64,000 nucleotides of DNA from assembly GCA_039566865.1 (NCBI GenBank), contig CM076948.1, positions 24,005,001-24,069,000 of the forward strand, written 5' to 3'. Positions 34,801-46,800 of this stretch are shown in pieces. The DNA comes from Aurelia coerulea (lineage: Eukaryota; Cnidaria; Scyphozoa; Semaeostomeae; Ulmaridae). Numbering within the stretch: position 1 is the first letter of the stretch; every line of letters starts with the position of its first letter. The notes under the pieces were generated by a model, which was not told where the DNA came from, did no database searches, and saw only the letters and a program-made list of their open reading frames with translations. Both the position numbers and the translations under genes were made by a program.

Positions 34801-37800
34801 TCTGACATGGCATCCCGAGCAGCTATAAGATAGATAAATAACTGTATCAAACACAATGGCTGCGGTCACACTGCTGTATTTTCCCGCTGCACTTTCTTGC
34901 AATTTGTTTTTGTAGTCAAAAAGTACGGCAATATAACGGTACAATGACACCCGGTCACACAGTGATATGATGTATCATGTGACAACTAGGCAAGGCTGCG
35001 ATTGGTTCATTCTCCAAAACAACGCTAAAACATAGCTCGGGACCTTGTTTTGCCCGTTGTTTTGCATCTGATTGTTTTCTTATAGAATCAGCTCTCAGGA
35101 CCAAAGCGCTGTAACAGCGTTATCAGTGAAAACGAAATGCGGTCACATATCACAGCGTAGTTAACCCGTTGCTTTGAAGGTATACAACGAGGTAAAAACG
35201 TCTAGTGTGACCGCAGCCAATATGTAACTTATAATATATCAACGTACAGTGTTTAATTTACAAGTATTTATTTTCTTGCTTTCTTTTATGTGCTGTCCTG
35301 TTAGCGTCTTTTTATCGTTAAATGTGATGACCATGGGGTAGACATGCTATTTGCTCCTCGTGGCCTTGTCCCTGTAGTTTTGTATGGTTGTATAGTACAG
35401 TAAAAACCGGCGTATAAGAGCCTACAATTTTGCTAGTCAGCCTCACTAGGTTCTTATGTTTTGGGTATTTAGTGGAAAATGAGGCTGTTCAGGTTCTTAA
35501 ATTGGTTCTTATATTATTCAGGGCTTTCAGGAATTTCTTTTTTTCAGATTCAAACTTCAGGCCTATTATTTACTGTCAGTTCACATCGCTTGAGTTAATG
35601 AGGTATTATTCACAACAGAAATTTTTGGAAGAATCAGAAATGTTTATATAATCCAAAGAAAAGCTTTTAAAAGCTTCTCATCGGATACTATGCAATTCTT
35701 TTATTCTTCCACAAACCTCTGTTGTGAATAAGACCCCATGATCTCTACAAATAAGAACCTATTTCAAATTCCAGGCTGAATGGGTTCTTATGCAATGGGG
35801 GACTAATTGCAAAAATTTCAGCCTGCAGGTTCTTAATCCACTAGGTTCTTATACGTGGGTTTTTACTGTACTAACTTGTGGAGTAGATAGTAACATGTAT
35901 TTCAAAATTTTATCTGTATATATATAAAAATAAAAACCGGTAGACTTTCCCATAGAAATGAATTTAAAACCATGAGTGCGAGAATTAATGGAAAAGTAAG
36001 GTTCCACTTACACATATGATCTTCAGATGAAACCGCAGTGCATATTGAAGGAGTAGGTGGTGGTACTGAGCAGTATGGTGAATATCGAATGTGCAATTTC
36101 TGTAATGACCTGAAAGAAATTTGAACATATACAGTAAAAACCCGCACATAAGAACCTTCATCTATTAAGAACCTACAGCCTGAAATAATATATTTTGTAC
36201 CCAATAGATAAGAACCATTTCAGGCTGATATCTTAACAAGGTTCTTAATAAAGCGTTTTGTTCATACATTGGGAAATAAATGCTATCTTTTTGCCAATCA
36301 ACCTCTTTCGTGAACTCCAAAACATTACGTGAACTGTGATAGGCAAGGCCTGCAGGGGTAAACTGGGTAAGCTTGGATAGGAATAGATAGGGCCAAGAGT
36401 GTAAATAAGTTTAGCTAAGATATAGATTCACATATTTCCCTTTGTTAAGAACCTACACCCTGATTATTGGATGTACCTCATTGCATAAGAACCTAAACAG
36501 GCTGAGTTCAAAATCTCAGGTTCTTATGTGCGGGTTTTTACTGTATTTGACGATATACTTGTAAGTACATTATATACAATTTAAATACATTTTGACTACA
36601 TTTTAAAGGAAATGTGTCCATGTAAGTATAGCCGCGTATACATTCTGTTAAAATATGCTGACATGATGCTGATGAAGAGCCTCGAAGAGCGCGCTGTGAT
36701 TGGCAGAATTTAACTGATCACATGCAAACTAAAATTTCAGCTCCGAAAGCGCAACCGCAAGTAAGTCATCAGTCTGCTTAGATCACTCCTTGCCATCTAG
36801 GGAGTTCTATTATCAAAGTGATCACATGATACATCACATAAATTTGACATGCCCCCGCAAAGCCGCTGTACTTACAAGGACATATTACCTTTAACTACGA
36901 TTCATTCAGTTAAATGAAAAGAAATGTTACACATTCTGTGAAATGAACAGACCTTGGGGCATATTCAACAAAGGAGAAGAAACAGTATCAATGAGAATTT
37001 TTTAAGACGAGATCTCAAGCGAGCACAAACGGAGGCCGACACGATATCTTTCTTTCTGGGAGCGGGAAAGATTTCATCCACAACTTCCAGCGAATTTGTT
37101 TATTTTATATTGATTTGATGGATTGTACAGCGTAATTCAGCGTACAGGGTAGTAAAGTGGGGTCCTACTCGCCTGTCTTGCAAGGGCAGCACATTCATCA
37201 TTCTAAAATTACACTATAAGCAAGATTTTCTGACGAAGAGTACTATCCTTCACCAAATCCTTAAAGGGGCTCCGTCGTCAAACAGTAAACAAATCCGTAA
37301 ACTCGCACGTGTCGGGGATTATCCATTGTTCATCCATTGTTCTCTGCAGTTTGTTTGGTGGCTTCACCCAAGCCACCAAAAAGTGACCGTTAAAAATCCA
37401 CTTATATCCGAGCAATCGTAGATGATATGAATGTTTGGTTCGTTCCTTAGTGAAGTACAAGGATTAATGCCCAAACAGCAACTTTCATTTTGAAAAAAAT
37501 ACGAAAATCCTATGTGATATCACCTTTCAAAAAACTGCAAAAATCATCGTTTTGTTTACATTTTGACGACGGAGCCCCTTTAAAACCCCAGCTTACTTGA
37601 CATGAATACCAAACATCTTCAATGACACAAGATATCCACTTCTCGGCGTATCCCCAAGCATATCAGAGACATCATCACGATCAGTATCATCCTGGGCGCC
37701 ATTATGATCAAAATCACTCGTATTTCTCGCCTCGTTATGATCATCATCTTCATCATTAGCATCTGCTCCATTCTCATTCTCTGTCTCATCTTCATGCGAG

Positions 37801-40800
37801 CTCTTTTTCGTTGCCTTAGTATGGTAAAGAGAATATGACAACATAGGCTGTGCGAGTATGCATTCTGTTAACGAGGTGAAATGCGCCGTGCCTTCTTGAG
37901 AGTCTTGGTAGAGTTGGAGCAGATATAGAACCTGGAACAAATCAAGAATGAAAAATTACAATTCAGAATCTATGGTGGCAAAACATACATTGATGCAAGA
38001 ATTTACCCACAACATTGAAACTAATTTTCCTCTGAAAAGCTATATAGAGCCTGGAAGAAATCAAGAGTGAAAAATTGTCATTTAGAATCTATAGTGGCAA
38101 AAACATACATTGATGCAAAAATTCACCCACAAAATTTCAAAAAATCCAACTTTAAAAGGGATGGTAAATAGGTTTCTCTATAAATATTAACAAAGAAAAC
38201 ATTCAAACACATTGTTTCATTGTTTCATCGTTATCCACTGTTCACTGCACGTGTGCACCTTCCATTTAAAATGGGACATTTTAGATTTAATAATTTGAAA
38301 AAGGAAAGGCCACGATACCAGCGTCAATTGTCGGATCCGAAGATGCTTGCGGTGACAAATTAATTAATAAGTTGAAAGGCAGAAACACCGCAATACAAAA
38401 AAAAAAAAGCCGCAAATGGTTGAATAAATTTTATGCCAATATTTCGTCCTGCCATGCAGGACTTCTTCAGGGCTGTAATATTTTAGATTTACTAATGTTT
38501 TAGATTTAGATTAGATTAGATTTTAGATTAGATTTAAATTTTAGATTTACTAGCTATTTGCAAATTTAAACGTTTAACCTTGCATAAACCTGTTACGTTT
38601 CAGTTAACGAATATATATTTTCTCCAATGATATACAGGAAGTCTGATCATTGAGAAACAGAAAACCTTTAAAATTCTGGAGATACGAAGCCTCATTGGCT
38701 TGCCAAAAATACATGCAATTGTATGTGATTGAATTCCAGTCTATATGCACTTTAAACATATGCTTAAAAAAATCAGATCATTCTGGCAAGCCTTTGTTCG
38801 TTCAAATGACGGCTTTGTGGCTAAAAAAATGTTTAATGTCCATGAAAAGAGGCCTATGTGAAGTTTATTGAACTTGGCAATGAACCTCTTCACTCTTTCT
38901 TTGTGATTTTCACTAACTTAATGACTTTCCAAAAGACTTAAGCAGGCTTTCCAATTGGCTGATATGAATCAATTGCTCACTATATAATCTTTAATCTGCT
39001 ATTTTCTATCTTAAATTTCTATCAGTCATAATCAGTGCGAGAGTAAAGCTTTTATAAAAATGTTGCAATACTTAAATATTGAAATACAAGTTTGAATTCT
39101 GATTGCTTGATTACCTGTCTCTTAACATCTGAGAGAATGAAAAACAAAGCAGATTTATCCAGCAGTGGCTTTAACCGTGGAAATGGATTTCTCCTGAAAG
39201 GAAAAATAAATAAACATAAAAATTGCAATACCAAAATGAACTGCCAGAACTCGCCAAAATCGAGGTTAAATAAAATTGAACAAAAAGCGTAGACGTTTAT
39301 TTACCAGCTCGAAACAATTATTCCGATTATTCTGAAACTTGGATAAAAAGTTTCAATGAAATGTAAAAGTGGGAGAGGTGGAAAAAGTTTGCAAATCCCT
39401 GGATAAGTGTGAGGAGAGTCACCAACTCTCTGTAATTCCAGGCTAAAGGAATCACGAGGTGTGGTCACATCGAAAGGAAGGACCAGGACGCTGCTTCGAT
39501 AAGCTCAGCTTCTCAGCGCCTAAAAACTACCTTCGGATGCTAGGTAGAAATGTATACTTACTCTTCAGAAGGACTTGTTTGTGGGTTTGCACAGAACCTA
39601 AAAATAGAAAAAAAGATTTACTCTCGAGAATTATTTAAGATCTTATATTCCAATGTCAGCAACTGACGTAGTCAAAATCATTATATTCACTCTTAACCTG
39701 GGTAAAACGAGCTAAAAATATGGCCTAAAAACAACACAGCAAACGCAGCTGAGAAATCAATATATTACCTGAAAAGTAGTCAGTTTAAATGCTCTTATCG
39801 AGTTCCCTTAAAGGGGCTGTGTAACCCGTCCTCTCTGCGTGACTCTGCGTGTCAAATTATCGAATGTGTTCAGGCTACACACAACATAGCTAATGGCGAT
39901 TTTGCACAGAGAATAGTAATCCAAAGTATCTGCGATAATCTTGGTGATCGAAGCCTTGGTGGAGGATTTGTTCTATCTTTCTAACGCCGACTATTTGAGA
40001 GTTTTAATGGATATCAAAAGTTCCATCATTTCATAGACATAGACAAGAAGACACTGCAATGAAACTTACAAAGAAGCTGCGATGAAACTGGCCGCCATTG
40101 AAATCTAAGCCTTTAGTCACGTGCGCGGGTTGTCCCGTACTTTCCGAGAGACGTAAACAAATATGGCGTAAAAGAAGCTAATATCCACATCTGTCTACGA
40201 AAATTCCGGTTTAATCAATAAGATTTCCCAGCACAGTTTGGCCTTTGGGTGAGAGGCCTTTCTGAACCCCTCCTTGAAATCGGTCTACATCGCAGCAATA
40301 GTTCGCAAAATTAAATATTTAGACGCATATACAAAATCTGCGATCGTTAATCTACCAGAGTATGTTTCTATTTTCCAAAAAGACTTTAAGTGCAGCGTCA
40401 GGAAAAGCATTTTGCTGCAATCCATTTTGCAAGAATGTCGATTTAACGGTAGACACAGCTAACCTCACTACATAAGGACCCTCTAGTTACGCTCATCTTA
40501 TTGAGTTGAATTGTTGTAGTTGTTGTCGCTCCACTGAGAGCCTTATGGACATAGAGCTGTAAAACCGGACAAAAATGTCAATCTGCGACAAGTTTTTGTG
40601 GCAAACTCATGTGCTGATTAGAGTATGGCCTAGAGGAAGGCGCTTTTTGCATTTATGGCTAGAATGAACATTTATCTAAGATCTGATAGCAATTTTTATG
40701 GTACAGCAGTTCTGGAAAACTGTTTTTGTGGCATTATAAGATCAGTGGTTTTGAGAAAAAAGTAGCAGATGATTTAGGTCCAACAGGTCTTGTACAATGT

Positions 40801-43800
40801 TTGAAGGTATACAATAGTGATAGAAACTCCAACGCCACATAATCGAGCCTTGTGTAGAATAGCGAAAAGATCTATTAGTAGAATCAGTAAGGAGATATTC
40901 CGTTTCTACAAGCGTAAGGGAATGAGTCTCTCTGTTGACCGAAGCGCCATCATCAAGTCAAACACAGGAAACGAGAGACTCCAGGTAATAAGTCTAAGGA
41001 ACAGCCTCTTTATCAATCAGATGCTATATCACATTGCAGCTAATGATCAGTAGCATTCCTACCTTAAAACTTGCAGACACTTCCATGATACTGAGCACCA
41101 GACTTTCAATTCCGTGTTGTATTTTGCACCAGTTATGAGAAATCGCCATGAAGATCCTTCTTCTTGGGAGAGATGATTATCGCAAAAGAATAGTGCTGTA
41201 ACTGGCTCACCATCATGCGGCTGCATTTCGTGCAAACAACTAAAAATGGAAAAAAAATTTACTTACCAAACTGCAGAAAACATAGTGGTTCATAAAAGCT
41301 CCATTTAGCTCCCCCCTCTCTATCAAGCCCCTCTCTAATAAGCCCCTCCCTTCTAAGCCAAAACTTTAAACAAGCTCCCCCCCCTCACCAATAAGTCCCC
41401 CACCCAATTACATAAAATACAAGAGATCACCAACGATTTCCAATTTATTTTGCTAAACAAGTTTGCATGTTTGTGTATTTTTGACCCGAAAAATTGTATG
41501 TTGATAAGCTATCATTTATGTCCTTGTCATTTGACTAGCCTCTTTGAATAAGCCTCCAATCTCTACTAAGCCCCCTCTCTTTTATGCCCCCTTCGGGAGT
41601 CTCCGCAATTGAATAAGTCCCCCCCCCCGGAGACTTGATAGAGCTTTTACGGTAGTTTTTATTGATAAATCAGATTTTCGCTGAAAACAACTTGTATATA
41701 GATGTAAGAAAAGGACGTTTCAGGTCAAGCTTAGCCATCAAATAACGTTCTTGTTAGATTATTCCATAAGAGACAAGCAACCTTGAATTGTCCTGGTCAT
41801 ATGTAACATACAAGTATTATGCATCTACCAAGAGCATAGCGGAAAAGGTTACAGCTCTAAACACAATTCTGGAATCAAGGCCAATTCGTTTCAACTGAAT
41901 CAAAGAATAAGAATTATCAAAGATTTAGATTTTGGAAAATCTTATAAAAGCTAGATACCTAGGACTTTGGTCTTTTTCGAAATTGATGTCCCAGACTTTG
42001 ACGCTGCCATCTAAGCTGCTCGTAGCAAGGACTTCTAAGTTTGGCGAGATGACCAGTTGGGTAATTGGCTAAAAAAAAGAGGTAAATATCAAACAATAAA
42101 AACAAATTAAGAGGTATATACTGTATTTTCGGTTACATCACGAAGTGATGGACAACAAACTAAAGTTTAGAAGTTAAAAATTCGTTGGGTCACCTCCTAT
42201 AAACCAAATTAGAATTTAGAATAAAAGAGATAGAAAAGAAATTCAGAATTTCTTACCTTCATATGACCATCAATAACACTCTTTCTGCCATAAACGACAT
42301 CATTCAGAAGACAATTATTTCCATGTCCTCTGATAACAGTATTGATTGAAAACACTTCTGCTTTTTCCTTATATGTTACAGCAACCATTAGCTCTGGTTC
42401 ATCCTCGTCATTGTCCTCATCAATAATACTCGGTGCCCATGACACCAAACAGAATTCTGTAGGCTCTGGCTCATTTCTTTGTATATCAAGCAGTAGGTCG
42501 TATCTTTACAAAGTCAAAGATGTCATACGAATCAATGTCGTTGCACAAAATCCTACCAGCATTGTACAAAACTTATTATTGAATTTGAAAATAGCCTTTA
42601 AATAACGGTCTCATCTTATTAAACCCATAAACGCAACAAAACACCGAAATCAGTAGAAAGAAGACTGTTAACTCCTGTAAAAGGAACAACAACCAAAATA
42701 AACCTGTAACAAGAGAAAGACTGTTAAATCCTGTAAGGGTCATTCCAAATGAGAACAACGGATGCCTATCAGGTGATGTTGTCAAAATTCCTTCTAATTT
42801 TCACCAAGGGTACCCAAGCATCAGGGAACCTCAGAAAAAATTTCAGCAAGATATCTCATTTGGTTCAGGTTTTATGATCAATTGAATATTTAGCCAGTTG
42901 ATGCAAATGTGTGTTTTTTCATGAGGTGGCAGATTCAACTTCAAATATATGGAAATCAAAATTTCTTATCCTAACTCTTTCTGCACTTGGTTATAGCACA
43001 CTATAAATTCTTTTGGAAAATTAATGTTTCAGGTAATTGAAGACCACAATATTAGTAGAATATTGCTTCAAAGTTTGAACCAAGTATGATTTTGACCCCA
43101 AATGTGTCTGGGGAAGGGATTTTGTTGTTTGTTTTCTGATCGATAAATGTCATGGCACTTTTCAGCTTTATGGAATAGAATATTGATCTACCCCCAATGC
43201 TACATTTCAAACGGCCAAACGGTTTTCGCGAAATTCCTTAATCCAGGGGGTTGCCAAGTCTGTCCATTTTTGCCTAAAAGCCTATTTTTCTATATTTTCA
43301 AAGAGCATCTTACAAAAATCTTCCAACACTGAAGATAGCTATTCATATCACCCAAATGTGCACATGTAGAAGTTCTGAAAAAGTGTAGAAACCAAGAAAA
43401 TTTTGATCTGACATGAGAACAATAGCTCTATCAAGATGGATGCACGCTCAAAATGGCTAAATTCAGCCAACTTCAACGGGCTAGAAATCTTGTGTCCCAA
43501 GGAGGTACATGCCTGCAAGTTTTTACATGGACTCCTGCACCTTAGAACTGATGCTCTTGCAAATTTGAAAGCCAAACGGGGTCTGGAAGAGTGTCAAATA
43601 GCAGCATTTGCCAACACGGGGGGTAACATGACAAATGAAGATTTTTAAGGGGGATTTTTTCACAATGCAATTATTTACGCTTTTTTCCAGAAGAAATCAT
43701 TTTAGGAAGTTGTATAATGATATTGATTGCATCTGAATATAGATACATTTTGCTCTTGTGTTATAGTTGTTCAAAACAGGGGGTATCCTCATGTCTGTCC

Positions 43801-46800
43801 AAGACCAAACTTGCATCTATTGGCATAGGATTTTCCCAAAGATGGAATATCGTGCGAAAAGACACAATTGGGTCATTCCAAATAAGAACAACAGATGCCT
43901 GTCAGATGATGTTTTCAAAATTCCTTCTACTTTTCACCAAGGGCACCAAAGCATCAGAGAACCTCAGAAAAAAATTTCAGTAAGAATATCATTAACCAAT
44001 CCAGTGAAAGTAAAGTAAACCAGTTTGTTTCCTATTGTGTCTTTTTGCACGATATTCCATCTTTGGAAAAATTCTATGCCAATAGATGACAGTTTGGTCT
44101 TGGAAAGACCTTAGGATACCCCTTGTTTTGAACAACTATAGCACAAGAACAAAATGTATATATATTTGGATGAAGTCAGTTTCATAATACAGCTTCCTAA
44201 AATGATTTCTTCTGAAAAAAGAGTAAATAATTGCATTATGAAAAAAATCCCCCTTAAAAATCTTCATTTGTCATGTTACCCCCCGTGTTGGCAAATGTTG
44301 CTATTTGACACCCTTCCAGACCCCGTTTGGCTTTCACATTTGCAAGAGCATCAGTTCTAAGGTGCAGGAGTCCATGTAAAAATTGCAGGCATGTGCCTCC
44401 TTGGGACACAAGATTTCTAGCCCGTTGAAGTTGGCTGAATTTAGCCATTTTGAGCGTGCATCCATCTTGATAGAGCTATTGTTCTCATGTCAGATCAAAA
44501 TTTTCTTGGTTTCTACACTTTTTCAGAACTTCTGCAGGTGCACATTTGGGTGATATGAATAGTTATCTTCAATGTTGCAAGATTTTTGCAAGATGCTGTT
44601 TGAAAATATGGTAAAATAGGCTGTTAGGCAAAAATGGACAGACTTGGCAACCCCCTGGATTAAGGAATTTTGCGAAAACCGTTTGGTCGTTTGAAATATA
44701 GCATCGGGGGTAGAGCAATATTCTATGTCATAAAGCTGAAAAGTGCCATGCTATTTATCGATCAGAAAACCAACAACAAAATCCCTTCCCCAGACACATA
44801 TTGGGGTCAAAATCATACTTAGTTCAAACTTTGAAGCAATATTCTACTAATATGTTGGTCTTCAATTACCTGAAACATTAATTTTCCAAAATAATCCATG
44901 GTGTGCTATAACGAAGTGCAGAAAGAGTTAGGAAAAGAAGTTTTTGATTTCCATATATTTGACCTTGAATTTGCCACCTCATGAAAAAACACACATTTGC
45001 ATCAATTGGCTAAATATTCAATTGATCATAAAACCTGAACCAAATGAGATATCTTGCTGAAATTTTTTTTCTGAGGTTCTCTGATGCTTGGGTCCCCTTG
45101 GTAAAAATTAGAAGCAATTTTGAAAACATCACCTGACAGGCATCTGTTGTTCTTATTTGGAATGACCCGTAAGAGAAAACCGAATTAATCTTAAAGCCTG
45201 AAAGGAAAGAAATAAGTTAGTAACTCACCAGTAACTGGTTCGGCTTTCTCTTACAGGATTTAACAGTTTTTCTCTTGTTACAGGTTCATTTTGGTTGTTG
45301 TTTCTTTTACAGGAGTTAACAGTCTTCTTTCTACTGATTTCAATGTTTTTGTTGCGTTTTTGGGTTTAATACAATGAGTCCGTTATTCAAGGCTATTTTA
45401 AAATTTTGTACCAAGAATCATTTGCTTACATATTACTTATTTCTGTTTGCAGCTTAGCCATTTTACAGGTGAAACCTATTATCAATCAATAAATTTCCCC
45501 AGCAACCATTCCTGTGCAGGCCTTTCTCGGCAGGCTTCACATTTTCAAGGGAAATTTATAGAACTGATCAAAAAGGAATAAAACGAGAAGATATCTTGAC
45601 TTTCTGACTGCACAACTGAATTTGTTAATCTTCAACTTAAATTCACGTAAATATAAATAATTCAAGTGAGATAATTCGTACTTGGAACAGAGGATAATTT
45701 CACGACGTTTCGAGCTATGTCGGATATCAAGTCACATTGCATTTATAAAGCGTCCACCAAACATTGGAGATACGAGCTCGTACAGGCAAAATTTAGAGTG
45801 CACCCAGATTTAAACAGAATTATAGATACTTATCCACGACCCTAATCAAATGAATAGAAGAAAAACGTGATGAGAATAATAAACTTGCGCCACATCGCCG
45901 AAATAAGTGTGCATGTGCTCCTTTTTCCACGTAAGGACGATTTTTTCTTCAAAAGAAACAACATTTAAAGGACAACTGAAACATCTTACAGTAGAATTCT
46001 TTTCAGAAGTAAAGACGAAAAGATGACGCTGAAAATTCCTTTGGAAAAAGCATATGAAATGAAAGCATGGCTAGGCCCATTTTTAAACATCTGGTTTCAG
46101 GTGCACTCTAAATTTTGACTTTGCAAGCTCGTATCTCCAACGTTTGGTGAACGATTTATAAATGTAAGGTACCTGCATTTAAGGTGGAAATTACCAAATT
46201 TAGCTGCGCAGTTAAAAAGTACCGATATCTTATCGTTTCGTTCCTCTTTCCAGTCAAAAGGGGGTACTTTTTGAGAAACCCAGTATTTTACGACCACCGT
46301 CTACACCTTTAAGAATGTTCACCTGCGGTTTAGTCTTCAATGCTATCAACCAATATTGTCATAAGAAAAGCCGAACAGTATTGGAAAGGGCAAGAATTAA
46401 GACCCTGTTTACACGGTAGCGGATCACTTTTGATCCGATACAAAAAGTGTTGCGGATCAGCCTCCCGTTTACACGAGCTCGAAGTGATCCGATTCACTTC
46501 TGCTCCGCTATCCGCATCAATTTTGATCCTGCTACGAAAGCGAACTCGTTTTGTGTCGGATCACTTCTGTATCGGATCACTCTTGCTCTGTGCCATGTAA
46601 ACGCAAGTGATCCGCATCAATTTTGATTCGGATTCATTACGAGGATATTTTCCATACAAACGAGGTTTAATCATAATTTCAGTTCGTTTTGAAATTTTGA
46701 CGTTGAAAGGATATCTCTGAAAATCCGAGAAAATCTTGAATGTGACCTCGCCCTATTTCTATGGTGACCGCTGATCCGCTACCGTGTAGACGAGACCGTG

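Noticed and set aside
40274..40462. 62-codon ORF in an EDC4 intron
   Set aside because: No motif, no splice context linking it to other open frames.
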